Assembly: GCA_033297075.1 (NCBI GenBank)
Contig: MU858198.1
Location: 29,901-93,900, forward strand
From: Rhypophila decipiens
Lineage: Eukaryota; Ascomycota; Sordariomycetes; Sordariales; Naviculisporaceae
DNA: 64,000 nt
Reading direction: 5' to 3'
Shown one piece after another: positions 11,576 through 20,383 of this stretch. The notes beneath the pieces were generated by a model. That model worked only from the letters and a program-made list of their open reading frames with translations. It searched no databases and was not told where the DNA came from. Within the stretch, counting starts at the first letter, position 1; every line of letters starts with the position of its first letter. The translations under genes and the position numbers were made by a program.

Positions 11576-12512
11576 TCACCTATCGCCCCAAAGTTCATGC
11601 CTAACCTGAACGTCCTTCTCATTCCCATCGGCCTCGCACATCGGCGTGCCTGCAATTTCGGAGCCCCCTCTGAGATGTCCCGTCTCGGAAGGAATCTGTT
11701 GTTTAGCAGAGGCCGCCCTGTCAGTATTTGGGATTATTGCTATCGTGAGCCCCCTTCGTCGCATTATATACCACCCCGCCAGAACTATGACGAAAACAGC
11801 AATGACCGCGCCGATGGCTATGCCTGCTATTTGTCTGTGTTGAGTATATTGGTTTTGGGACCGGTGTCGCTATCAGATGAAGAGGGTTGGTTCGCGGCCC
11901 CGGATGAAGTCTTGTCACTTGTTGGTGTTGGCAGAACTGTCGATGGTGAGTTTGGGATGGTAATGATCGTTGGTGTGGGAGTTTTGGAAACAGCTGAAGA
12001 CGGAGGGCTTGGAACTGATCTCACAATGCGAAAATTCCGAGAAATTGTCTCCACTCCTTCTGCGGTGACGTTCAAATAGTAGCCAGTGTCTTTATTGTCG
12101 AACAATCCCTCATTGGAAACGTTCCAGCTGGCTTTCGATACCGCTGTCCCCGGGGCCGTCACGGTCAGGGACCTCGGCTATCCTCGTGCGGATGAATGTT
12201 CAGTGGCTGTGAATATTAAAACGTGCGTGGGGTGTCGTGGTCTGGAAGTATTTGTTACTTACCCATGAATCGGCATAAAGCTGCTGACAAGCGTGAGGTG
12301 TCTAACTGGCATATGCTGATGTTGAAGGAATACAGGTCGCTCTGCCATGAAAATATCTGTCTGCTTCCACTATCGTATACAGGCTCTGGACCTTGATTGC
12401 CTTCAAGGGAAAGATCTCCTGTGAACTCAAAGACTGCGCATGCTGAAAGACAGATTTGACAGGCGAGGAACAATATAGTCCATTTTGGACGATTGCATGT
12501 CCGCTTCATCAT
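11576..12512 (-). CDS. Mid2-like single-pass surface protein
   Basis: Proposed exons 12512-12263, 12143-11919 and 11826-11576, 241 residues. A signal peptide (MMKR...ILFLACQICLSACA) is followed by an ectodomain with FSWQSDLYSFNISICQ and SKASWNVSNEGLF, then a Ser/Thr/Pro-rich stalk, one transmembrane helix (about GIAIGAVIAVFVIVLAGWYIM) with a following Arg cluster, and a short cytosolic tail ending WGDR. This order is typical of fungal Mid2/WSC-like surface proteins, some of which act in cell-wall stress sensing; the ligand is unknown. The first intron (119 bp) uses a CTGAC branch about 20 nt before its AG and removes a TAG at 12178-12180. The second intron is 92 bp with a CTCAAC branch. A further splice at GTGAGT just before the stop could replace the last residue or two. 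Confidence 0.65.
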
Positions 12513-13229
12513 TGTTGTTGTTGTTGTTCGTAGTCGACTGTTGTGTAGTTTGTGAGAGAGAAAAGCAAATGTTTCGCTGGTGACATTGATGCGTGAAGTT
12601 CCAACTCGAGTTCTTTACGGTCTTAGCTGGACTTTGTGTTCTGCAGGGGCGTGTTAAAAATATAAAGAGCATGGTATCAGACATAGTTGGGAACCTGGGG
12701 GCTGAAGCCCACCCGGTATTAGACGCCAGTAACACACACATACCACGAGAATCTGATGCACACAGTGTTGGAACCGGCTAGCTTGCATGATCTGAAGCGG
12801 CAAAGCGTCTAGAGAAGCCAATCATGAATCTCGGGGTAATCAACGGTACCAACCACAACATCTCCTGCGGGACGATCTCGGTAACGAAATATCGCGACCG
12901 ACTTTGCGGGTATTTTGCCATTGAGACCCTGGGCGGTATTATCTCCTTATATTCCTCGATGAAGAAAAGTCAGATTTGACTTTAAGTCGTACCTATCTAT
13001 ATCGTATGGTGGCAGGGCCTTTACTAGGTCTTTACTCAGTTAAAGCGTGCTAAAGAATAAAAGTCACGAGTATGCAGAGATATTGGTGTATTATTCTTTA
13101 CTAAATTACAGTATTACCAAAGAAAGTCATAAGGCCAAACTCACACTTACCTTCCTTTCTTACACACTCATCCACTCGCTTTTCACTCTTTATTTAATTG
13201 TCCACGCACTCACCAGCTCGTCCATTTGT
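12513..13229. other. Intergenic, AT-rich
   Basis: This contains the presumed promoter of the Mid2-like gene, including a GTT trinucleotide run at about 12507-12522, and then AT-rich DNA from 12960. No gene is supported. Confidence 0.4.
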
Positions 13230-13620
13230 CAATCAAGTACTTCAGGTCGCTGCTCAACTCATCACTTACGTGCACATACCATAGCATTATCAGCCTCTTC
13301 CTCGTTGTCACAGCCACTCTGCTCTTCCTCCACTTCGCCTATGCCCTCCGGTAAGCTTCTACGCCTCAATCCATAAGCAGTTAAAAAACATTGTACTAAC
13401 CTTTCTGCATATCAAAAACAAACTTCAGATCTTCAGGGCCTTTGCCGCCAGTTTCATCTCTTCCATAACCCTCAATATCATCACCGGCGGCATTTTGACT
13501 AATACGGTCGGCCTTGCCATGATCTCGGTCACCTTTGCCATCACCTTTCCGGAACTCAAGGGTAATATCTTGGCCATACTCGGAGGCGATGGTCCCGCTG
13601 GCGGGATCCTGCCTTTCTAG
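13230..13620 (+). CDS. Possible small membrane protein, 3' exons only
   Basis: On the plus strand a reading frame ending ...TATLLFLHFAYALR reaches a GTAAGC donor at about 13351. It continues in frame after a CTTCAG acceptor near 13437 as AFAASFISSITLNIITGG and stops at about 13620. The intron has a perfect ACTAACC branch point. The product would be mostly hydrophobic with two to three membrane helices. No ATG is found in this frame in the upstream exon, so a further 5' exon is needed, and the left boundary given is arbitrary. The opposite strand carries an open frame (13662-13396) that starts only at TTG and is rich in Gly and Asp, probably a shadow. I do not recognise the protein. Confidence 0.3.
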
Positions 13621-14412
13621 GGCCCAACCAACCACTGCCACGACAATCTTTACGGAGTTCAAGTTGACGACATGTCATGTCATATACTTTACATGAATCA
13701 CGACCTGGGATAACGATTGGAATATGTTGACGTCTTTTTGTTACTATTGTTTGGCTAGCAAGCGGTTTCTCCTTCTACCAGCAAGTATTACTTACTGGTT
13801 GCCTGTATCATATACCCTTTGATCATTGTAATCGGACTCTACATTTCATTGTGAGGACGAGGCCGCATACACTTGTATATATATCTCATATGTTCAGTCT
13901 ATAGACCAAGGTTTCAAAAGAGCATTCATACGTACACACCACTGTTTCATAGGTACCAAACAGTCCCCGCATGGCAGCCGGCAAGAACAAATAACCTTTT
14001 CCCCTACAATAAGCCACCCTTTCATGGGTCCCATAAATCAAGCTAAAACCACCTTACACTACTACACCGGCGCAACTACACCTCAAATAGCGATGTGTTC
14101 AATTGACGGCGATGTTCATTTAGTAATGTGCTGATTTGGCGGCTTTGGTCACACTCGAGAAAGAAAAAAGCACTTTTAAGAGGCAGAAACGAACCGTGAG
14201 AGAAAATGGAGACAAAGAATTTCTAAATGAACTTTTCATAAGTTAACGACATAAAGTTTTTAAAAGGTGTGAGAAACTAAGAATATCAAGGACCAACCCA
14301 CCACCAACGCTCGGGACGGCTCTCTGCACATATCCAGTTACAACCTTGAGATATTATCACAAGCCTTGTATAGCTCTCTATCTCTTTTTCTCTCCTCCAC
14401 ATCTCAATACGC
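13621..14412. other. Intergenic, nothing recognised
   Basis: AT-rich sequence that forms the 3' flank of the DUF4360 gene. I see no open frame or repeat worth naming. Confidence 0.45.
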
Positions 14413-15159
14413 TCAGCAACTTCTCCATTGGAGGGCAATGCGTACCGCCAACTTGTTGCTAATACGATCGACCTGTTCATTTTCTCATGTCAGTATGAGA
14501 CAAAATACTCGGGGGGGGCATTGATGGACATACCGCAATGAGACCTCTGCTGTTGGTCGACGAGATAGAGCACTGGGTGTTGACGTTCAGGATGGCCGTG
14601 GATCCGCCGCAGGGAGACCAGGCCACAATATCGGGGTCGGACCGGAGCGAGAAGGGGCCGCCGTACCCGCCGGGAAGGGTAACGCCGTAGCTGGCCTTTT
14701 GTGGCTCGCCCGAGAAGTAGATTGTGTTTTGGCACTGGCCCTTGGTGTCGGACGGGATGTCGGCGTATCCTCGGAGGTCGGTGGTGATGGTGGAAAGTCT
14801 GGAGACGAAGGTTGTTAGTACAAGCACATGCCACATGGAAAGGAAAGGAAAAGGAGGAACATGGCATACGAGAAGCCAGAATCATATTCTAGGTTTAACG
14901 TGATCTTGCAGTTCTTGCGGTACTCTGCCGCCGAGACACCGGGCCCCGACTGGACAATGTACTCGGACAGTTGGATGTTGAGCGCCGTGTTGCTGGGGTC
15001 TGCCTGCACGTCGGCAGATCCGTATGGGCATCCGGACCCGAAGACGGAAAAGCTGATGACCTTGAGGTTGCGTGGCGCCGCCGCACGGGGTGCGATGACC
15101 GCCGCCGCCGTGGCGAGACTCGTCGAAGCAAGAGCAGAGAGGAGGGTTGCGGCACGCAT
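14413..15159 (-). CDS. Secreted DUF4360 protein (copy 1)
   Basis: Exons 15159-14870, 14798-14534 and 14472-14413, 204 residues; introns of 71 bp (with TACTAAC branch) and 61 bp. A signal peptide (to about residue 20, ...SLATAAA) leads into the DUF4360 pattern: a GSGCPYGSADV start, ALNIQLSEYIVQSGPG, KNCKITLNLEYD, then WSPCGGSTAILNVNTQC, ending in VRIALQW and a last cysteine. Cysteines are placed as in the family, so disulfides are expected. DUF4360 proteins are small secreted proteins of ascomycetes with no established biochemical role. A paralogue lies at 59621-60262. A TATAAA on the minus strand (15333-15328) lies 174 bp before the ATG. Confidence 0.9.
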
Positions 15160-16957
15160 TTTGATGGTGTGGACCGTGGGTATATGAAGTCAAGATAAAG
15201 TTGGAAGGATGTGAAGGTGTGAGTTGATGGATATGATGTGCTCCAGCGGCGTGGTATTATGATAAAGGATGATGAGACTAGGAGAGAGAACGGGGAACAT
15301 GGGAGGAGCGAGGTTGCAGTTTTTATGTTTATAAAGAAGCAAGAAAGAGAACAAAGTCATAGATAGTCCCTTATTGACGCTATCGACAGAAACGGATCAA
15401 CGGGAGGTAAAATCACAAAGGGGTTAGCTGCCAATTCCAATTTATTTTTGTTTCTTTTTCTAGAGATACCCCAGCAATCAGACATTTCTGGTTCCTGGTT
15501 CCTGTGCACCTCGTCCGTGGTAATAGGGTCCAGTCAAGAGATCACAATGAAACCACGGAGGACAAAACTGCGATGTTGCTATCGGGTAATAAGGGTTTGG
15601 TAGTATTCGTTAGCCGGGAACCAGATAGTAACGGTAAGGGTATCTGCATTTGCAACCCATGACCCTCCTTTCGCCACCCTGGATTGGTCTGGACTGTGTG
15701 GAGGCCAAGAAGGGCATGTTATGCACGATTGATGGCATTAAAACTCTAAAGCTAAGTTTAGATATCTAGAGGGGCAATCCAACGTCGCTATACAACCTCT
15801 ATAAACCTCTTGCTTGATCTGGTGTTGGGCTTTGTTGGCGAATACAACACGCCCATGTCCCATTCAGGTCCTTCGGACCGACATTTGACATGTTTATCGT
15901 CAGATCTCGATCTCTCAGATCTCCTGACAATATCTTGTCAGTTCAGACTTTGGCTTCCCATATCCAAAGGTGCCCTATTAGGGTTGCCATCGGCTTCATA
16001 ACCCTTTTTCAGACCATTGCCAGATGGCCAGCGTGGCCCAATTCTGGGTACTTTGGATTGCCGTGGAATGAACATGTTTGAGCAAATATTGAGCAGAGAA
16101 ACTGAGACTTGGCCATCTCTCAGTGCATGCAAACAACAACATCCTCGCCAAAAGCCAAATTCGCGTCTGTATCTCATTGCAGCTAATGCGAGGCAGTTTT
16201 ACCGTTACACTATATATGCCTTTTTGGGGTTTCTGTCCCGAGCTACCCCTAACCACAGAATTTGCCTGGAGCAACAGTTGAGCTGTTTTCACTCCCCATT
16301 TCTCAACGATCTCGCCTCTCCCGAGAGATGCAGGTACAATCGGTTGTGGGTTTTTTTCTCCATGCTACGGATAAATCACCATGGTCCCTGGATGGGCGAT
16401 GTTACCTTGAGACGGAAAACGAAGAACAATCGTGGTAGATCCGCAAAACGGGGTGAACACCATTAGGTTCCTGGATATACTCACTTACTTCGAAAACGAA
16501 AGCAGGGAAAGTAAACTAATGGTATTTGCTTCTATACGTCCGATACATTATATAATGAGTTAATGAAAACATTCGATTGGTAATGAAAACGAGGGTGAAA
16601 GTACATTCATCTTCTTCTAGTCCCTGCTATGGCAGACAATCAGAGGGAACATAACCTCCACGGCATATAACTCACACTGTCATTGAAGAGGATGCGAAGT
16701 ACAGGACAAAGCTATACAGGTGGAATACGGGCTCTTTAATTGCTAGCTGTAATACAGATTAATATATGGGGGGAGCTGTAAGAGCAGTAAAGGGGGGATT
16801 TACGAGTAAGAATACTCATTCAGAATCAGACTCACCCGAGCCATCCACCCAGAAGCAAGATCCACACAAAACATCGATCCGCTGACTTGACATCAAAGAC
16901 CATCACAACATTCCATCTCTACCAACACCATTGCCCAAGCACACCATCCGAGTCTCC
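15160..16957. other. Intergenic, no supported gene
   Basis: About 1.8 kb. The left part is the promoter of DUF4360 copy 1. Short open frames between 15810 and 16466 overlap one another on both strands and show no family signature. The sequence next to the AsaB-like gene is its 3' flank. Confidence 0.45.
15328..15333 (-). promoter_or_regulatory. TATA box of DUF4360 copy 1
   Basis: TATAAA on the minus strand, 174 bp upstream of the ATG at 15159. The other DUF4360 gene has the same hexamer at the same distance. Confidence 0.5.
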
Positions 16958-18058
16958 TCACTCGCTCTCATCCTCCCCATAAAAAACCAAACACCTCACC
17001 TCGATGCTCTCCCTGCCCCTCGTCCCAGCAGGCGTATCAGGATCCTCAAAGGCAGTATGCGGCGTCAACCCAGCAATCCCTTCCTTTCCGCCCTGCAACC
17101 CGCCTGCCAGTTCGGGTGCCAATTCCTGCCCCTGACTCCAAGCATCAAAGCACTTGATAAACATGACCTCCGCGGGCGTCATTCCCTTGCAGTAATAAAA
17201 CTTGTGCCCTTCATTAGGCGCAATACCATATGTCTCGCCCTTGACTTCGTATCCCTCTGTAAGTGGGAGGGATTCTTCCGACGGACGAACTTCCTTGCCC
17301 CGGTCGTCGTTATCCCCGCTTAGACGGTTTGCGATGGGATATAACAGGTCGACTTTCATTAGGTCCGACTTGGTCTTTGTGTCGGTGCTGCGCCAGTCTA
17401 TCACTGCGAGTGGGAAGTCGATTGCTGGGTGAGAGATTGGTCGCCAGACGTTGATCAACTGCCACCGGCCAGTCTTGATCAACTTCTCGGCTCGACTAGC
17501 AGGCTCGATATGCCGCTTTACTCTGGCAACAGCAGCAGATGGTGTCTGATCAACATGCACCTGCTGAACTGGTTGACGCGCTGCGGTAGGGTCACGTTTC
17601 CTTATGGTATGGTCGAAAATCTCTACATGAGAGATCTTGTCACCGTCGGGGAGGAACTTTCGCAGGAGGTCAGAAACTTCCGAGTAATAAGTTGAGCGGA
17701 TTATGTTCTGATCCTCAAAAGCCTCGGCGGGGAGGGACGAGGGCGCATGGTGGACTGAGAAGCCTGAAGTGTCGGTTGTGAATTCTTTGGAGGCGTCGGG
17801 GATTGACCGGATATCTGTTACCGGCTTGCGGACGCTGGTGCGCGTGAAGGAGGAGTAGTCTACGTCTACCTTGGACCAGGGCTTCTCGTTGGGTGGGAGG
17901 CTGGTTGGGTCGAGGTAGCGGAAGACGCCGGTTGTCATTTTGGGATTGTGGTGTGTTGGTGTTGTGATGAGAGACCGGGAGAGCGGCTGGAACGTGTTGA
18001 GATGTTGTATATGACGATTTGCGATGAGAACAAGTCTTTTGGTAGTTGAGCCGTTCAT
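16958..18058 (-). CDS. AsaB-like hydroxylase/desaturase (Fe(II)/2-oxoglutarate type)
   Basis: Single exon, up to 366 residues. It has the full signature of the AsaB/CmcJ/GA4-desaturase-like family: QQVHVDQT (metal ligands H168 and D170), RVKRH, LINVWRPI (201-208), PLAVIDW, then NEGHKFYYC with the distal ligand H285, and AEVMFIKCFD. These fungal enzymes oxidise small molecules and often sit in secondary-metabolite clusters; AsaB itself belongs to the aspergillic acid cluster of Aspergillus flavus. The substrate here is unknown, and there is no NRPS or PKS nearby, so it looks like a stand-alone gene. Family members usually start near MTTGVFRYLD, so the ATG at 17938 (residue 41) may be the real start. 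Using the upstream ATG adds an Arg/His/Ser-rich leader that could be mitochondrial. Confidence 0.88.
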   Translation of the reverse strand: MNGSTTKRLVLIANRHIQHLNTFQPLSRSLITTPTHHNPKMTTGVFRYLDPTSLPPNEKPWSKVDVDYSSFTRTSVRKPVTDIRSIPDASKEFTTDTSGFSVHHAPSSLPAEAFEDQNIIRSTYYSEVSDLLRKFLPDGDKISHVEIFDHTIRKRDPTAARQPVQQVHVDQTPSAAVARVKRHIEPASRAEKLIKTGRWQLINVWRPISHPAIDFPLAVIDWRSTDTKTKSDLMKVDLLYPIANRLSGDNDDRGKEVRPSEESLPLTEGYEVKGETYGIAPNEGHKFYYCKGMTPAEVMFIKCFDAWSQGQELAPELAGGLQGGKEGIAGLTPHTAFEDPDTPAGTRGRESIEVRCLVFYGEDESE

Positions 18059-18619
18059 ACGCAGGTTGCTGGAGTATTTGTTGATTCAGGGGCTGAAGAG
18101 TCGAGGTGATGTCACTGTTCCCGATCAGAGGGATCTTGCCCTCCGTGCGGGGACGGGCCGGCTTTAAAAGCACGCAATGGCGGGCGGGAATCGGCCGGGA
18201 TCGATGCCTGTGGAGACAGAAGTGGAGATGACTTGACAACTTGGATTACTAATGGGAATTACGATATCAAGACGGGACAACTATCACACGGAGGACCAGG
18301 AAAAGATCAACATCACCCGGGTGACAAATATTTGGCCTAAAGAAGATATTTCAGAGGCGATAGCTACCATTACATGTAATCAAGAAGGACTGTCATCAAG
18401 AATCTTTGGCTCGGAGCACCGTTCCATCGCTAATCGCTAATCGCTCGGGCTCAATATGATGTTCGTAATATTTCCCTTGGCGAGACCATGAGACAAACCC
18501 TTGGCACACCCTGTCGCCATTTGTTGCTCCTACTTTCCACGTCTTTCCTACGGCAATTGCAAACAGCGCCTTCTTCTCGTCGTCGTCGTCGTCGTCGCCG
18601 TCGTCAAAGCAGCGTGAGC
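18059..18619. other. Intergenic between two minus-strand genes
   Basis: It holds the promoter of the AsaB-like gene and the 3' flank of the sirtuin gene. Open frames here are fragments. A CGT/CGTC microsatellite lies at its right end. Confidence 0.45.
18577..18606. repeat. CGT trinucleotide microsatellite
   Basis: About nine near-perfect CGT units, interrupted by one CCG, lie just beyond the sirtuin stop codon (18620), in its 3' flank. Confidence 0.8.
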
Positions 18620-19762
18620 TCACGGCTCGAGAATTCTGGCAACAACTTCCCCAGCATCCCCCAAAAACACCCAGTCGTCCTCCCTCCGACTTTTGCAGTC
18701 CTCGATCCTTGTATTCACCCATGCAACCCTAGCACCCTTTGCCCTCGCCCTTTCACAGAACCCAGCCGCCGGCCAGACCTGGCTCGAGGTTCCAATGACC
18801 ACGCACAAGTCAATCCCGTCACTCTTGTCCAATATCTCGTCCGTCTCGAGAATGATTTTCTCTGATATGGATTCACCGAACCACACCACGCCCGGACGGA
18901 GCAAATCCTTTTTACACCCGGGACATTGCGGCAGTTCAGACTTGTCAATCCCAGAGTGGAGAGCCAATGTCTCTCCTCCGCCTTTTGCTCCAACCTCCTT
19001 CCCAATTTCCTCGTTTTTGCCCTTGCGGTCCTGGACATCCCTCAAAGACTTTGCATCCCCAACAGTCGGATTTGCCTCCCGAAACTTTTCCTCCCCCAAG
19101 ATCCTTTTGTTCTTCAGCGCAATGCCCTCAAAAAGCAACGCACTCACCTTGGGCGGCTTCTTTCCCAGGTCCATATCTGCTCCCAAAATATGAACTCTCG
19201 CCATCCGCTCTTTGATCGCCTCTTCCGCCAACACCCGACAGCCATAAACCGGATCATCCACATTGTCATGTTCGACGTATCCACAACCCCCAGCACAGAC
19301 AAGGCTGAACAAATCCCCATGCAAACGAATCAACTGCCCACTGTTGTTCTCTTCCCCAGCACTCTTCCCGTCATGATCCCGAATTTCCAAACCGGCACGC
19401 TCCAACAACCCGTCAACATTCTGACTCAACGCCGTGAAACCTTCTTTCCGCTTCGCAAGATCAACAAGTGCGTAATGCGCGGCATTTGGCTTCGCAAGTA
19501 GGGCTTCCCTCCGTCGAGAACTGTAAAATTGCCAAACTAGGCCGGGATCTCGTTTCCAGCCTGCAGGTGAAGATATCATGAACGAATCATATGTCGCCCA
19601 GGGAGAGGTTTTATCTCGGAAAGTGGCCACGCCTGAGGCTGCCGAAAGGCCGGCGCCTATGATGGCTATGATCCGGTTCGAATTTGCCAGGTGGGCTTTG
19701 AAGGAAGGGATGTCATCATTGACCTTGGGGACGGGCGTGGGGGAACTTGTTGATTCGGCCAT
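18620..19762 (-). CDS. Sirtuin, class III-type NAD-dependent protein deacylase
   Basis: Single exon, 380 residues, ATG at 19762. It contains the NAD-binding GAGLSAASGVATFR (36-49), SQNVDG (113-118) and the catalytic HGD (H148). Tyr80 and Arg83 in FYSSRRR fall where SIRT5 and bacterial CobB carry the Tyr/Arg pair that accepts succinyl or malonyl lysine, so desuccinylation or demalonylation is plausible (inference from the family). Zinc ligands are C156, C160, C270 and C273. The 109 residues between the two cysteine pairs include a charged insertion (RKGKNEEIGKEVGAKGGG), much longer than in bacterial CobB. The C-terminal NAD region VVIGTSSQVWPAAGF is intact. No clear mitochondrial leader is present. 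Confidence 0.92.
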   Translation of the reverse strand: MAESTSSPTPVPKVNDDIPSFKAHLANSNRIIAIIGAGLSAASGVATFRDKTSPWATYDSFMISSPAGWKRDPGLVWQFYSSRRREALLAKPNAAHYALVDLAKRKEGFTALSQNVDGLLERAGLEIRDHDGKSAGEENNSGQLIRLHGDLFSLVCAGGCGYVEHDNVDDPVYGCRVLAEEAIKERMARVHILGADMDLGKKPPKVSALLFEGIALKNKRILGEEKFREANPTVGDAKSLRDVQDRKGKNEEIGKEVGAKGGGETLALHSGIDKSELPQCPGCKKDLLRPGVVWFGESISEKIILETDEILDKSDGIDLCVVIGTSSQVWPAAGFCERARAKGARVAWVNTRIEDCKSRREDDWVFLGDAGEVVARILEP

Positions 19763-20383
19763 TATTTTGAGCAGCGGGCGAGCGGCAATTGGTCAAGTCG
19801 TTCGGTGTGCGGGCTTTGGGCGTTTGGTGAACTTCTCAAGACCAAGCGCCAGAACAAAGATCAAAGCTCAAAGATGTTGGGTGCTGTGGTATCCGTAGAT
19901 GTCGATGTTCGAACAAGGAGGAAGTACCGAAATGAAAAGGGGGTGGTTGGTGAGCTCCTGCATGTCAGCAAAACATCAACAAAGGATGAGGGGTTCCAGG
20001 CAGCAAAGCACGCACCACAGCCACAACCGTAACAGGCTCCTCGTCGAACCCATCCCACTCCACCAATCGCAAAGGAGTGTGGATCCACAGTTATAACCCG
20101 TAGTGGATGCATGGTATTGTGGTAAGTGTGCTCCTTCCGTTCATGGTCCTTGGTCACTGTTCATAGATATCACAGTACATGAGTGGCCGGCTTTCGTAAG
20201 CTCTGACCTAGTGGGCTTGAAAAACTCCAGGCCAGGGATCAAGGGACGTGACTTACCTACCTTATGTATTGATGATATAATACTTCATGGGCATAATTAA
20301 TTGATGATGAGCCAAAGCAGATAGCCATTCCAGAGATATGTAGTCGTGACAGTAGGAACCGCTACAAGTCGAGGCCTTGTAGG
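19763..20383. other. Intergenic
   Basis: It lies between the 3' end of the HET gene and the start of the sirtuin gene. Short overlapping open frames only; no recognised feature. Confidence 0.45.

Noticed and set aside
12178..12180. In-frame TAG in the Mid2-like gene, suggesting a pseudogene.
   Set aside because: A 119-bp intron (12262-12144) with a CTGAC branch and an in-phase acceptor removes it and gives the spacing expected for the family.
16931..17323. Plus-strand open frame of 130 codons.
   Set aside because: Antisense shadow of the AsaB-like gene, whose catalytic motifs are clear on the minus strand.
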